From an uncultured Clostridium sp. (GTDB lineage Bacteria > Bacillota > Clostridia > TANB77 > CAG-508): 27,414 nt of DNA. The position numbers and the translations under genes were made by a program. Each line of letters begins with the position of its first letter. Within the stretch, counting starts at the first letter, position 1. The notes beneath the pieces were generated by a model. The model was not told the origin of the DNA. It was given only the letters and a program-made list of their open reading frames with translations, and ran no database searches. Where the stretch lies: contig USFW01000024.1 in NCBI GenBank assembly GCA_900553985.1, forward strand, positions 1 through 27,414, in the 5' to 3' direction. Positions 9,165 through 18,646 of this stretch are shown here, one piece after another.

Positions 9165-9216
9165 AAAAGTAGGTAAGGAGATTATATTGATACATAATTT
9201 TTTATCTACTTTTTTT
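9165..9216 (+). terminator. Rho-independent terminator after cpsD
   Basis: The stem GTAGGTAA / TTATCTAC has one G-U pair and a 25-nt loop. The right arm is followed by seven T. It lies 46 bases after the cpsD stop and before the cpsB promoter. Confidence 0.55.
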
Positions 9217-9278
9217 GCATACAACAACTAGAAGGAATATTTAAAGGGTAATTTTTATTATTAAAATTCCAAAAAAAC

Positions 9279-9307
9279 TTGAAAAAATAATAAGATAAAT
9301 GTATACT
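9279..9307 (+). promoter_or_regulatory. Sigma-A-type promoter for cpsB
   Basis: TTGAAA (9279-9284), 17 nt, TATACT (9302-9307), with the cpsB ATG about 59 bases further on. It is identical in both hexamers and spacing to the cpsC promoter. Confidence 0.7.
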
Positions 9308-9365
9308 AATAAATATGTTACAACAAACAAAACAAAAAAAGAAATAATAAAGGAGCAAAAGAAAA

Positions 9366-10148
9366 ATGATAGACTTTCATTCACACATATTACCAAATAT
9401 AGATGATGGTTCAAGAAGTATAGAAGAAACATTTAATTTAATAAAAGAAGCAAAACAAGCAGGATTTGAAGCTATAATATCAACTTCTCACTATATGGAG
9501 AATTATTATGAAACAAATGTACCTGAAAGAGAAGTATGGGTAAAGGCTATTTGTGAAAATTTACAAACAAAAAATATAGAAACAAATTTATACTTAGGAA
9601 ATGAGATATATTTTTGTAATAATATCATACAATTATTAGAGGATAGAAAAGCATCTACAATAAATGATACAAGTTATGTATTATTTGAATTACCTCTTAA
9701 TGCAGAGCCAATGAACTTGTATGACATTGTATATGAAATGTTACAATACAAATTAGTGCCAATATTAGCTCATCCAGAAAGATATTCTTTTGTGCAAAAA
9801 GACCCAGATTTAATATATGATTTAATAGAAAAGGGAGTTTTGATGCAAGCAAATTATGGAAGTATAATAGGACAATATGGAGAAAAGGCACAATTAATTG
9901 TAAGAAAGTTTTTTGAAAATAATATGATACATTTCTTAGGTTCAGATGTGCATAGACCTAATACAATTTATCCTAAAATACCAAAAATATTAAATGAGAT
10001 ATCAGATATAATTGGAGAAGAAAAATTAGAAGAATTAACAACAAAAAATCCAGACTTAGTATTAAATAATAAAAGAATAAATATAGATGAACCAATTGAA
10101 TTTAAATTATCGTTAAAAGAAAAAATAATAATGAATTTCAAAAAATGA
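9366..10148 (+). CDS. cpsB: PHP-domain protein tyrosine phosphatase (CpsB/YwqE)
   Basis: Manganese-dependent phosphatase that removes phosphate from the CpsD tyrosine cluster and so closes the regulatory cycle. PHP metal motifs are clear: MIDFHSHILPNIDDGS at the N-terminus, TSHYMENYYETN, ILAHPERYSF in the middle and HFLGSDVHRPN near residue 195. It is 260 residues, normal for the family. AAAGGAG precedes the ATG. It is separated from cpsD by a terminator and has its own promoter, whereas in Streptococcus the order is cpsA-B-C-D in one operon. Confidence 0.93.
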   Translation: MIDFHSHILPNIDDGSRSIEETFNLIKEAKQAGFEAIISTSHYMENYYETNVPEREVWVKAICENLQTKNIETNLYLGNEIYFCNNIIQLLEDRKASTINDTSYVLFELPLNAEPMNLYDIVYEMLQYKLVPILAHPERYSFVQKDPDLIYDLIEKGVLMQANYGSIIGQYGEKAQLIVRKFFENNMIHFLGSDVHRPNTIYPKIPKILNEISDIIGEEKLEELTTKNPDLVLNNKRINIDEPIEFKLSLKEKIIMNFKK

Positions 10149-10271
10149 GGATAATTTTCTTTTGAAAATAAACTTTAATGTTAAATTTATTCTTGCATCG
10201 TAGTATGCAAATAAAAGGTTTTATGGAATTTTTTATATAATAAAGAAAAATCTAGAAAGGAAGTAAAAATT

Positions 10272-11636
10272 ATGAGAAAATATTTTGGAACAGATGGAAT
10301 CAGAAGAATTGCTAATACTGAGTTAACACCAGAATTAGTATATAAAGTAGCAAAAGCAGGAGCATATGTTTTATCAAAACATACAGACCATACTCCTACA
10401 ATATTAATAGGAAGAGATACTCGTATTTCTGGTACTTTAATTGAAAGTGCAATGACAGCAGGGTTCTTAAGCTATGGAGCAAATGTAAAATTATTAGGTG
10501 TTATACCAACTCCAGCAGTTGCATATTTAACTAGAAAATTAAATGCTGATGCAAGTGTAGTTATTTCAGCTTCACATAATACTTTTGAGTTTAATGGTAT
10601 AAAATTCTTTAGTAATAAAGGAATGAAAATACCAGATACTTTAGAAGAAGAAATTGAAGAAGTTATGGAATCTGGTAAATTAGAAGAATTAACTGCTAAA
10701 AATGAAAAAATAGGAACATCAGAATATAGATTAGATTTAATGGATGAATATGTATATTTTTTCAGAAAGAATTTTGATGATAATATTGATAAATATATAA
10801 ACGATGATTTTGTTGTAGGTATTGATACAGCAAATGGTGCAACATATCAAGTTGCAGAAAAAGTATTTAAAGCTTTAGGAATAAAATATAAAATTATAAA
10901 TAATAATCCTGATGGAATTAATATAAATCAAAATTGTGGTTCAACACATTTAGAAAACTTGAAAAAATTTGTAGTAGAAAATAAATTAAACTTGGGTATA
11001 GCATATGATGGTGATGGAGATAGATGTTTAGCTGTTGATGAAAATGGAAATGAAATAGATGGAGATAAATTATTAGCTATCATTTCTACAAATTTAAGAA
11101 AAAAAGGTAAATTAAATAAAGATACAATAGTTGCAACTGTTATGAGTAATTTAGGATTAAATAAATTTGCAAGAGATAATGGACTAGAATTGTTACAAAC
11201 TAAAGTTGGTGATAGATATGTATTAGAGGAAATGCTAAAAGATGGATTTAATTTAGGAGGAGAACAATCAGGACATGTAATTTTATTAGATTATAATCCA
11301 ACAGGAGATGGAATATTAACATCATTAATGCTAATTCAAACAATTTTAGAAGAAGGAAAAAAAGCTTCTGAATTAGCTGGTATGGTAAAACTATATCCTC
11401 AAATTTTAGTAAATGCGAAAGTTAATTCTGATAAAAAATATGAATATAAAGAAGATAAAGAAATAAATGCAGCAATCGATAAATTAGAAAAAGAATTTGC
11501 AGGTAATGGAAGAGTTTTAATTAGACCTTCAGGAACTGAACCATTAGTAAGAGTAATGATTGAAGGAGAAAATCAAGAATATATAACTAAAAAGGCTCAA
11601 GAAATAGCTGATTTGATAGAAAATAAATTGAAATAA
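10272..11636 (+). CDS. glmM: Phosphoglucosamine mutase
   Basis: Converts glucosamine-6-phosphate to glucosamine-1-phosphate for UDP-GlcNAc and cell-wall synthesis. It is 454 residues, normal length. It begins RKYFGTDGIRRIANTELTPE. The phosphoserine loop is VISASHNTFEFNGIKFF, where most relatives have SASHNP, so Thr replaces Pro after the Asn. The metal loop is YDGDGDRCLAVDE, the sugar-binding loop GGEQSGHVIL and the phosphate-binding loop RPSGTEPLVRVMIEG. GAAAGGAAG lies just upstream of the ATG. It follows the polysaccharide genes, for which it supplies precursor, but is an essential housekeeping gene in its own right. Confidence 0.97.
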   Translation: MRKYFGTDGIRRIANTELTPELVYKVAKAGAYVLSKHTDHTPTILIGRDTRISGTLIESAMTAGFLSYGANVKLLGVIPTPAVAYLTRKLNADASVVISASHNTFEFNGIKFFSNKGMKIPDTLEEEIEEVMESGKLEELTAKNEKIGTSEYRLDLMDEYVYFFRKNFDDNIDKYINDDFVVGIDTANGATYQVAEKVFKALGIKYKIINNNPDGININQNCGSTHLENLKKFVVENKLNLGIAYDGDGDRCLAVDENGNEIDGDKLLAIISTNLRKKGKLNKDTIVATVMSNLGLNKFARDNGLELLQTKVGDRYVLEEMLKDGFNLGGEQSGHVILLDYNPTGDGILTSLMLIQTILEEGKKASELAGMVKLYPQILVNAKVNSDKKYEYKEDKEINAAIDKLEKEFAGNGRVLIRPSGTEPLVRVMIEGENQEYITKKAQEIADLIENKLK

Positions 11637-11666
11637 AAATGTAAAATAACTGTAATGTGAATAAAA

Positions 11667-11695
11667 TTGAACAAAGAATATATAAATGTTAAAAT
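11667..11695 (+). promoter_or_regulatory. Sigma-A-type promoter for the 112-residue membrane protein
   Basis: TTGAAC (11667-11672), 17 nt, TAAAAT (11690-11695), about 35 bases before the GTG start at 11730. Confidence 0.55.
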
Positions 11696-11729
11696 ATAAA
11701 TATAACATAAGAAGATAGGGGGAAGCAAG

Positions 11730-12068
11730 GTGTTTATTTTTGATATATCAAATCCATTTACATTACTATTAATGCTTGCAGCAACAATTTTATTAATATT
11801 TTTATCACAAGAGTTGAAGAAAAGCTATATATCAGGAATTGTATTGTTTTCATATATAACTTTATTAATACTACAAGTGTTACAATTAGTTACATTGGCA
11901 GAAGAGTTAAAATATTTAACACCGGTTTTAGGAAGATGTATAGCAATAGATTTTGTGTTTATTTTAATATCATTTTTCTCTTATTTATGGGTGGATGATA
12001 TAGAGGCTAAGAAGATGGGAATAAAAAGCATAGACAATAGTTTAGATTGGTTTTGGAAAAATGTATAA
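11730..12068 (+). CDS. Small membrane protein of unknown function
   Basis: I do not recognise this family. It has 112 residues and three hydrophobic segments: residues ~8-26 (FTLLLMLAATILLIFLSQ), ~33-56 (YISGIVLFSYITLLILQVL) and ~68-88 (IAIDFVFILISFFSYLW). A short charged tail follows (DDIEAKKMGIKSIDNSLDWFW). The start is GTG with AGGGGGAAGCAAG just upstream. Its own promoter and the strong hairpin after it suggest a single-gene unit. Confidence 0.7.
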   Translation: MFIFDISNPFTLLLMLAATILLIFLSQELKKSYISGIVLFSYITLLILQVLQLVTLAEELKYLTPVLGRCIAIDFVFILISFFSYLWVDDIEAKKMGIKSIDNSLDWFWKNV

Positions 12069-12142
12069 TTAAAAGAGTTTTTAGTTTCATATGAATGACA
12101 TAAATAGATGTTTTTAATGAAAAATAAAGAGAAATTAAATTC

Positions 12143-12192
12143 AAGCTGATAGCTATTTTATATTAAATAATATATAAAATAACTATCAGCTT
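12143..12192. terminator. Bidirectional terminator hairpin between convergent genes
   Basis: AAGCTGATAG (12143-12152) pairs with CTATCAGCTT (12183-12192), and the stem continues inward through TATTTTATAT / ATATAAAATA. It sits between the small membrane gene and asd, which converge, and can serve both. Confidence 0.75.
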
Positions 12193-12286
12193 ATTGTTCT
12201 TAGAAAGATTAATACAATTTTATAATTTTTATATTATGATTTTATATTTAATTTGTTTATTAATATTTTTATTTGTTTTTATCATT

Positions 12287-13288
12287 TTATTTATATGAAT
12301 TCTCGATTAACTTTTCTAAAATTTGAATAGCATTACTAGCAGCACCTTTCCTAAGGTTATCAGAAACTACCCATAGATTAAGTCCATTTTCTACACTAAA
12401 ATCTCGTCTAATTCTTCCAACAAACACCTCATCATAACCATCAGCTTTTGTTGCAATAGGATAATAATTTTTCTCTAAATCATCTACAACTATAATTCCT
12501 GGAAAATTTTGAAGAAGAATTTTAACATCGTACATATCAAAATCTTTTTCTAATTCGATATTAATTGATTCGCTATGACAGTTAATTACTGGCACACGAA
12601 CTGCAGTTGCTGTTATAGGCAAATCAGGTTTGTGTAATATTTTTCTTGTTTCATCAATCATTTTATGTTCTTCTTTTGTATAACCATCATCCATAAATAC
12701 ATCTATTTGAGGTAGACAGTTATTAAAGATAGGGTATGGAAATTTTTTAGGTTCAAATCCTTCAAAACCGTTTTTTAAGTCTTCGATTCCTTCACGACCA
12801 GCACCAGAAACAGCCTGATATGTAGAATACACAATTCTTTTAATTCCATATTTTTCATCTAAAGGTTTTAATGGAACAACTGCTTGAATAGTTGAGCAAT
12901 TTGGATTTGCAATAATTCCCGAATTATTATAAATATCACCAGGGTTTACTTCTGGAACAACTAAAGGAACATCAGGATTCATTCTATAAAAACTACTATT
13001 ATCTATACATATACATTTTTTTGAAGTTGCAATAGGAATATATTTTTTTGATATATCACCACCAGCACAAAAAATTGCATAATCAAATTCTGAATTAAAA
13101 GAGTTTTCCGTTAATTCTTGAATAATGTAGTTAGTTCCCATGAATTCTAACTTAGTTCCAGCAGATTTTTTTGACGAAAACAAAGTGAATTGGATATTAG
13201 AAAAATCTTTTTCTTCTAGAACTTTTAAGGCAGTTCTACCTACTAAACCAGTAGCACCAACAATTGCTGCTTTATATTTTTTTTGCAT
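12287..13288 (-). CDS. asd: Aspartate-semialdehyde dehydrogenase
   Basis: Reduces aspartyl phosphate to aspartate semialdehyde with NADPH, the branch point to lysine/diaminopimelate, threonine and methionine. It is 333 residues. The NADP loop is AAIVGATGLVGRTAL, the catalytic cysteine lies in IANPNCSTIQAV, and QAVSGAGREGIEDL is the family substrate loop. The conserved histidine lies in VPVINCHSESINIE. The start has a textbook AGGAGG (reverse strand, 13297-13302). All three CGG triplets on its coding strand are out of frame. A long palindrome overlaps its promoter. Confidence 0.96.
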   Translation of the reverse strand: MQKKYKAAIVGATGLVGRTALKVLEEKDFSNIQFTLFSSKKSAGTKLEFMGTNYIIQELTENSFNSEFDYAIFCAGGDISKKYIPIATSKKCICIDNSSFYRMNPDVPLVVPEVNPGDIYNNSGIIANPNCSTIQAVVPLKPLDEKYGIKRIVYSTYQAVSGAGREGIEDLKNGFEGFEPKKFPYPIFNNCLPQIDVFMDDGYTKEEHKMIDETRKILHKPDLPITATAVRVPVINCHSESINIELEKDFDMYDVKILLQNFPGIIVVDDLEKNYYPIATKADGYDEVFVGRIRRDFSVENGLNLWVVSDNLRKGAASNAIQILEKLIENSYK

Positions 13289-13307
13289 AATATAATCCTC
13301 CTATAAA

Positions 13308-13338
13308 ATTATATGTATTAAACTATATTTAATACATA
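13308..13338 (-). promoter_or_regulatory. asd promoter with overlapping operator-like palindrome
   Basis: On the minus strand a TATAAT box lies at 13308-13313. Immediately upstream is a perfect 11+11 bp inverted repeat with a 5-base centre (13312-13338; arms TATGTATTAAA / TTTAATACATA). It fills the spacer and -35 zone, where the -35 itself is poor (TGTATT). This arrangement suits a repressor or activator site; the regulator is not identifiable. Confidence 0.5.
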
Positions 13339-13545
13339 CATGATGCATACAAATATTAATTAATAAATTGTAATTGCTTGATATTTATAGAAAATATTAA
13401 AATAAGAACTATAAATTATATATGCATTATGATTATATATTATTTTCTGTGGAATTAAAAGTTAATTGTTAAAAAAATTATTTTACTTGTAACTAATTAC
13501 TAAATTTAGAATAATATAGTAGTAGACATAAAGGAGGTAGTATAT

Positions 13546-13782
13546 ATGCAACTAAAAAATTTAAGTTCATTACCAATTAATAGATATGGAATAGTAAAAA
13601 ACATAATTGGAGAAGAAAACACAAAAAGAAGATTACTAGACTTAGGCTTAGTAAAAGGAACAAAAGTAAGACCTGTTTTAGTTAGTCCATCAAATGGATT
13701 AAGAGCATATGAGTTTAGAAGTAGTTTAATAGCAATAAGAAAAGAAGATGCTGAGAATATAACCCTTGATAATATAAGTTGA
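13546..13782 (+). CDS. feoA: Ferrous iron transport protein A (FeoA)
   Basis: Small cytoplasmic SH3-like partner of the FeoB ferrous-iron permease. It is 78 residues, the usual length, with the core pattern GEENTKRRLLDLGLVKGTKV and the ending AYEFRSSLIAIRKEDAENI. AAAGGAGG lies upstream of the ATG. It precedes feoB by 95 bases in the same direction, so an feoAB unit is likely. I saw no convincing Fur or DtxR box upstream. Confidence 0.93.
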   Translation: MQLKNLSSLPINRYGIVKNIIGEENTKRRLLDLGLVKGTKVRPVLVSPSNGLRAYEFRSSLIAIRKEDAENITLDNIS

Positions 13783-13877
13783 AAAAATAAAGATTTCACA
13801 AAGATATAATTAATTGTAAATAATGGGGGATAGAAGAGTATTTATTAAAAATCTAAATAATATTATAGGAGGCAAGA

Positions 13878-16007
13878 ATGAATTTTACTGATATTTTTCA
13901 AAAAAGAAGTAGGTTAAAAAATGAAAGTAAAGAAGAATATAGAATAGCATTAGCAGGAAATCCTAATGTTGGAAAGTCTACAATATTTAATAATTTAACT
14001 GGAATGCATCAACATACAGGAAATTGGACAGGAAAAACAGTAGCAAATGCAAAAGGAGAATGCATATATAAAGAACAAAAGTATACATTTATAGATCTTC
14101 CTGGTACATATTCTATAATGTCAAATTCAGAAGAAGAGGAAATTGCTAGAGATTATATATGTTTTGGAAATCCGGATACAACAGTAGTTGTAGTAGATGC
14201 AACAACTTTAGAAAGAAATCTTAATTTAGTATTTCAAATAATGGAGATAACAGATAATGTTATATTATGTGTAAATCTTCTAGATGAAGCTAAAAAGAAA
14301 AAAATAAAAGTAGATTTGAAAAAATTATCAAATGAATTAGGAATACCTGTGGTAGGAACTATTGCAAGGAATAAAAGAACCTTAGATAAATTATTAGAGA
14401 CTATAAAAAAGGCTTGTGAAAATAAAATAAGTATACAACCTAAAAGAGTTATATATCAAAAAAATATTGAAGATACAATTGCAAAATTAACAAAAGTATT
14501 AAAAGAAAAATATTCTTTAAATGAAAATATGTATAGATGGATTAGTTTAAAAATTATAGATGGTGAAGAAAAAATTATAAAATCTATTGAAAAGAATTTA
14601 GAAATAGAGATTTTAGAAAATAAAGAAATACAATCAATAATAGAAAATATAAAAAAAGATAATGATTTTAATATAAATTACAAGGATATAATAATTTCAA
14701 AAATAGTTGAAACAGCAGAAAAAATTTCAAATAAAGTATGTATGTTTGAAGATAAAGACTATTCAGAAAGAGATAGAAAAATAGATAAAATACTAACTTC
14801 AAAAAAATATGGTATTCCAATAATGATGCTTTTTTTAGGACTAATATTTTGGCTTACAATTGTAGGAGCAAATTATCCATCACAATTTTTATTTGATATA
14901 TTTAGTAAATTTCAAGAAAAATTAATAAACTTTGCAACATATATAAACTGCCCAAGTTGGCTATCTGATATGTTAATATTAGGAGTTTATCAAACTTTAA
15001 CTTGGGTAGTTTCAGTAATGCTTCCACCAATGGCAATATTTTTTCCATTGTTCACTATTTTAGAAGACCTAGGTTATTTACCTAGAATAGCTTTTAATAT
15101 GGATGGATTTTTTAAGAAAGCCTGTTGTTCAGGAAAACAGATGATTACAATGTGCATGGGATTTGGATGTAATGCTTGTGGAGTAACAGGATGTAGAATA
15201 ATAAACTCGCCAAGAGAGAGACTAATTGCTATAATAACAAACAATTTAGTACCTTGTAATGGAAGATTTCCGTTTTTAATTACAATAGCAACAATATTTA
15301 TCGCAGGAACAATTGAAGGAATAGGAGCATCTATAATATCTACAATTTCAGTTATGTTAGTTATAGTATTAGGAATATTTTTGACATTAATAATATCAAA
15401 AGTACTTTCAAAAACAATTTTAAAAGGTATGCCATCATCATTTATACTAGAAATGCCACCATATAGAAAACCACAGTTTTGTAAAATTTTTGTAAGGTCA
15501 ATATTTGATAGAACATTATTTATATTAGGAAGAGCAGTAGCAGTAGCAATGCCTGCAGGGCTAGTTATATGGTTATTTGCAAATATCGGAATAAATGGAA
15601 GTAGTATATTAGATTTAATAGTGAACTTTTTAGACCCATTTGCAAGACTAATGGGATTAGATGGATATATCTTAACAGGATTTATTTTAGGAATACCAGC
15701 AAATGAAATTGTTTTACCTATAATATTAATGTGTTACCTTCAAGGGAAAGCCTTAATAAATATAGAAGATACTTTTGCAATAGGAGAAATATTAAGACAA
15801 AATGGTTGGACTATATTAACTGCAATAAATGTGATGATATTTACGATATTGCATTTTCCATGTGCTACGACATTATTGACAATAAAGAAGGAAACTGGAA
15901 AAATGAGATGGGTGGTATTAAGTTTTTTAATTCCAACTGTATTTGGAATAATAATTTGTATGTTAACAAATTTGATATTTAATTTTGGAAAAATGATATT
16001 TATATAA
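13878..16007 (+). CDS. feoB: Ferrous iron transport protein B (FeoB)
   Basis: GTP-dependent Fe(II) importer of the cytoplasmic membrane. It is 709 residues. The G domain shows G1 AGNPNVGKSTIFN, G3 IDLPGTYSIM and a G4-like NLLDEA. A helical linker follows. The membrane part has the Gate motifs, including MGFGCNACGVTGCRIINSP and a second gate near GFILGIPANEIVLPIILM. The Cys-rich variant GCNACGVTGC, in place of the enterobacterial GCNVPA, is common in Clostridia. AGGAGG lies six bases before the ATG. A strong hairpin follows the stop. Confidence 0.96.
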   Translation: MNFTDIFQKRSRLKNESKEEYRIALAGNPNVGKSTIFNNLTGMHQHTGNWTGKTVANAKGECIYKEQKYTFIDLPGTYSIMSNSEEEEIARDYICFGNPDTTVVVVDATTLERNLNLVFQIMEITDNVILCVNLLDEAKKKKIKVDLKKLSNELGIPVVGTIARNKRTLDKLLETIKKACENKISIQPKRVIYQKNIEDTIAKLTKVLKEKYSLNENMYRWISLKIIDGEEKIIKSIEKNLEIEILENKEIQSIIENIKKDNDFNINYKDIIISKIVETAEKISNKVCMFEDKDYSERDRKIDKILTSKKYGIPIMMLFLGLIFWLTIVGANYPSQFLFDIFSKFQEKLINFATYINCPSWLSDMLILGVYQTLTWVVSVMLPPMAIFFPLFTILEDLGYLPRIAFNMDGFFKKACCSGKQMITMCMGFGCNACGVTGCRIINSPRERLIAIITNNLVPCNGRFPFLITIATIFIAGTIEGIGASIISTISVMLVIVLGIFLTLIISKVLSKTILKGMPSSFILEMPPYRKPQFCKIFVRSIFDRTLFILGRAVAVAMPAGLVIWLFANIGINGSSILDLIVNFLDPFARLMGLDGYILTGFILGIPANEIVLPIILMCYLQGKALINIEDTFAIGEILRQNGWTILTAINVMIFTILHFPCATTLLTIKKETGKMRWVVLSFLIPTVFGIIICMLTNLIFNFGKMIFI

Positions 16008-16010
16008 TTT

Positions 16011-16062
16011 AAAATAAAGAGTAATTTAAGTTTATATTTTAAACTTAATTACTCTTTATTTT
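16011..16062. terminator. Long terminator hairpin after feoB
   Basis: The 16011-16034 arm (AAAATAAAGAGTAA, then TTTAAGTTTA) pairs with 16039-16062 with one bulged base, over more than 20 pairs. It is flanked by A on the left and T on the right, so it could terminate either strand. Confidence 0.75.
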
Positions 16063-16075
16063 ACATAAATACATA

Positions 16076-16104
16076 TTGAAGGTTTCTGATTGATAGAGTA
16101 TAAT
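16076..16104 (+). promoter_or_regulatory. Sigma-A-type promoter upstream of the TsaC-like gene
   Basis: TTGAAG (16076-16081), 17-nt spacer, TATAAT (16099-16104), 35 bases before the ATG at 16139. Confidence 0.7.
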
Positions 16105-16138
16105 AGATAAGTATGAAAACGGAAAGAAGGCATAAAAA

Positions 16139-16804
16139 ATGTCAAAATATTTAAATTTAGAAAAAAATCCCAAATATATAAATTTAAAAGAACCAGCTCA
16201 AATAATACAAGAAGGTGGAATTGTGATATTTCCAACAGAAACAGTTTATGGAATAGGTGTAAATGGATTAAATGAAACTGCTATAAAGAAGCTCTATGAA
16301 GTAAAACAAAGGCCAATAAATAAACCAATTAGTCTATTAGTAAATAGTATAGAAATGATAGAAAAAGTTGCAAAAGATATTACAGAAATAGAATATGACT
16401 TAATAAAAAGATTTCTTCCAGGTCCATTAACAATTGTCTTAAAGAAAAAAGATATTGTCCCAGACATTGTAACTGCTGGTTTTGACACAATAGGAATTCG
16501 AATGCCTGAAAATGAAATTGCACTTAAGTTAATTGAATATGCAGGAGTTCCAATTGCTACTCCAAGTGCAAATATATCAGGAAGGCCTAGTGGAACAAAC
16601 TTGAAAGCAATAATGAAAGACTTTAATGATAAAGTAGATTATTTTATTGATGGAGGTATAAGTAAGATAGGTGTAGCATCTACTATTGTACAAGTAATCG
16701 ATGGTAATCCTTGTATATTAAGAAAAGGAAAAATTTCAGAAGAACAAATTAAGGAGCAAGTATTATTGAGTAAACAAAAAAATAGAATAATAAAAGGCAA
16801 ATAA
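16139..16804 (+). CDS. tsaC: L-threonylcarbamoyladenylate synthase (TsaC/YwlC family)
   Basis: Makes threonylcarbamoyl-AMP from threonine, bicarbonate and ATP for the t6A modification of ANN-decoding tRNAs. It is 221 residues. GGIVIFPTETVYGIG, the basic motif KQRPINKPISLLV, LPGPLTIVLKK and IATPSANISGRPSGT are the family signatures. It is the short form, lacking most of the C-terminal Sua5 domain of the longer proteins. GGAAAGAAGG precedes the ATG. Confidence 0.94.
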   Translation: MSKYLNLEKNPKYINLKEPAQIIQEGGIVIFPTETVYGIGVNGLNETAIKKLYEVKQRPINKPISLLVNSIEMIEKVAKDITEIEYDLIKRFLPGPLTIVLKKKDIVPDIVTAGFDTIGIRMPENEIALKLIEYAGVPIATPSANISGRPSGTNLKAIMKDFNDKVDYFIDGGISKIGVASTIVQVIDGNPCILRKGKISEEQIKEQVLLSKQKNRIIKGK

Positions 16805-16909
16805 AAATCATTATCCTGTAACTAAAAAATAATAAAAATCTTTAAAACCCTTTAAAAAAACTCAAAAATATTATACAATATTAAAAAATAAAAAATAGGT
16901 GAGAAATTT

Positions 16910-18601
16910 ATGAATAAAGAATGGAAAATATATGAAGTAGATGAAAAAAAAGTAGAAGAAATTTCAAGTAAATATAATCTCAATAAATTAATATCTACAA
17001 TATTAGCAAATAGAAATATAACAACAGAAGAAGAAATTCGTTTATTTTTATCTCCAACAAGAAAAGATTTTCATAATCCATTTTTAATCACAGATATGGA
17101 AAAATCAGTAGAAAGAATAATAAAGGCAATAGAAAACAATGAAAAAGTTACAATATATGGAGATTATGATGTAGATGGAATAACAAGTATAACTGTATTA
17201 AAAAGTTTTTTAAAAGATAGAGGATTGGAAACTTCTCAATATATACCAAACAGGTTAAATGAAGGATATGGTTTAAATAATAATGCAATTGAAAAAATAA
17301 AACAACAAGGATGTGACTTAATGATAACAGTTGATTGTGGTATTTCTGCAATTAATGAAATTAATTATGCAAGTAGTCTAGGGATAGAAACAATAATAAC
17401 AGATCATCATGAACCAGGAAATGAAATTCCAAAAGCATTTGCAGTAATCGATAATAAAAGAAAAGATAGTAAATATCCATTTAGAGAATTAGCTGGAGTA
17501 GGAGTAGTTTTTAAGTTAATACAAGCAATAGGAATTAAATTAGGATTAAAAGAAGAGGAATATTTAAAATATTTAGATATAGTATGTGTTGGAACAATTT
17601 CAGACATAGTTCCATTAGTGGATGAAAATAGGGTTATAGCGAAGTTGGGATTGATGTTAATTAGGCAAACTAGAAATATAGGTTTAAAATCAATAATAGA
17701 TACATCAGGGTATACAAAAATAGATTCAAACAGTATTTCTTTTGGAATAGCACCAAGAATTAATGCATGTGGCCGAATGGGAAAAGCAGAAGATGCTTTA
17801 GAGCTATTTTTATCAAAAAATTATAATGAAGTATCAGAATTGGCTAAAAAATTAAATGATTATAATAAACTTAGACAAGATACAGAAAAAGAAATATATG
17901 AAAATGCAATTAAACAAATAGAACAAAACAAATTAGATAAAAATAACTCAATTATAGTAGGAGGACATAACTGGCATCATGGAGTTATAGGAATAGTATC
18001 TTCAAAAATAACAGAAATGTATTTTAAACCAAGTATATTATTAAGCTTTGAAGAAGATGGGATAGGGACAGGTTCAGGAAGAAGTATACCAGGATTTGAC
18101 TTACATGAAGCATTAACTAAGTGTCTAGGTAGTGTGGAAAAATTTGGTGGACATAGTATGGCTGTTGGATTAACAGTAAAAAAAGAGAAGTTTGAAGAAT
18201 TCAAAAAAGAATTTGAGCAAATAGCAACAAAGAGTAATGTAAGTGAAATAATACCAGTAATAAATATAGATGCGAAAATTGACTTTAGTGCAATAAATAA
18301 AGATATGGTAGAAAGTCTAAAACAATTAGAGCCATTTGGTGAAGGAAATAAAATGCCTGTATTCGTGTTTAAAAACTTAAAAATAGATTCTATAAGAGCT
18401 TTGTCTGAAGGGAAACATTTAAAGTTAACATTGAAAGAAGGAAACACAGTTGTAAATGCAATAGGATTTAATATAGGAAATTTGGCAGATGAATATATAA
18501 TTGGAGATAAAATAGATGTTGTAGGAGTTTTAGAAGTTAATAATTTTAATGGAGTAGAGAGTTTACAAATAAATATTAAAGATATTATGAGAACGGTGTA
18601 A
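16910..18601 (+). CDS. recJ: Single-stranded-DNA-specific exonuclease RecJ
   Basis: Degrades single-stranded DNA 5'->3' in recombination and repair. It is 563 residues. DHH-family metal motifs are IYGDYDVDGITSI, ITVDCGISAI and IITDHHEPG. The DHHA1 part shows GGHNWHHGVIGIVSSK, GSGRSIPGFDLHEAL and FGGHSMAVGL. A C-terminal OB-like region follows (LEPFGEGNKMPVF onward). AGGTGAG lies upstream of the ATG. It ends at a strong terminator. Confidence 0.96.
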   Translation: MNKEWKIYEVDEKKVEEISSKYNLNKLISTILANRNITTEEEIRLFLSPTRKDFHNPFLITDMEKSVERIIKAIENNEKVTIYGDYDVDGITSITVLKSFLKDRGLETSQYIPNRLNEGYGLNNNAIEKIKQQGCDLMITVDCGISAINEINYASSLGIETIITDHHEPGNEIPKAFAVIDNKRKDSKYPFRELAGVGVVFKLIQAIGIKLGLKEEEYLKYLDIVCVGTISDIVPLVDENRVIAKLGLMLIRQTRNIGLKSIIDTSGYTKIDSNSISFGIAPRINACGRMGKAEDALELFLSKNYNEVSELAKKLNDYNKLRQDTEKEIYENAIKQIEQNKLDKNNSIIVGGHNWHHGVIGIVSSKITEMYFKPSILLSFEEDGIGTGSGRSIPGFDLHEALTKCLGSVEKFGGHSMAVGLTVKKEKFEEFKKEFEQIATKSNVSEIIPVINIDAKIDFSAINKDMVESLKQLEPFGEGNKMPVFVFKNLKIDSIRALSEGKHLKLTLKEGNTVVNAIGFNIGNLADEYIIGDKIDVVGVLEVNNFNGVESLQINIKDIMRTV

Positions 18602-18646
18602 TAGGTAAATATAATTAAAAGAGTTTTATACAATTACAATATAATG

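Noticed and set aside
13430..13545. Fur or DtxR box upstream of feoA
   Set aside because: Only loose AT-rich similarity; no 19-bp dyad good enough to report.
17977..18633. 218-codon open frame on the minus strand inside recJ
   Set aside because: Antisense shadow of an intact conserved gene in AT-rich DNA, with no ribosome site and no family resemblance.
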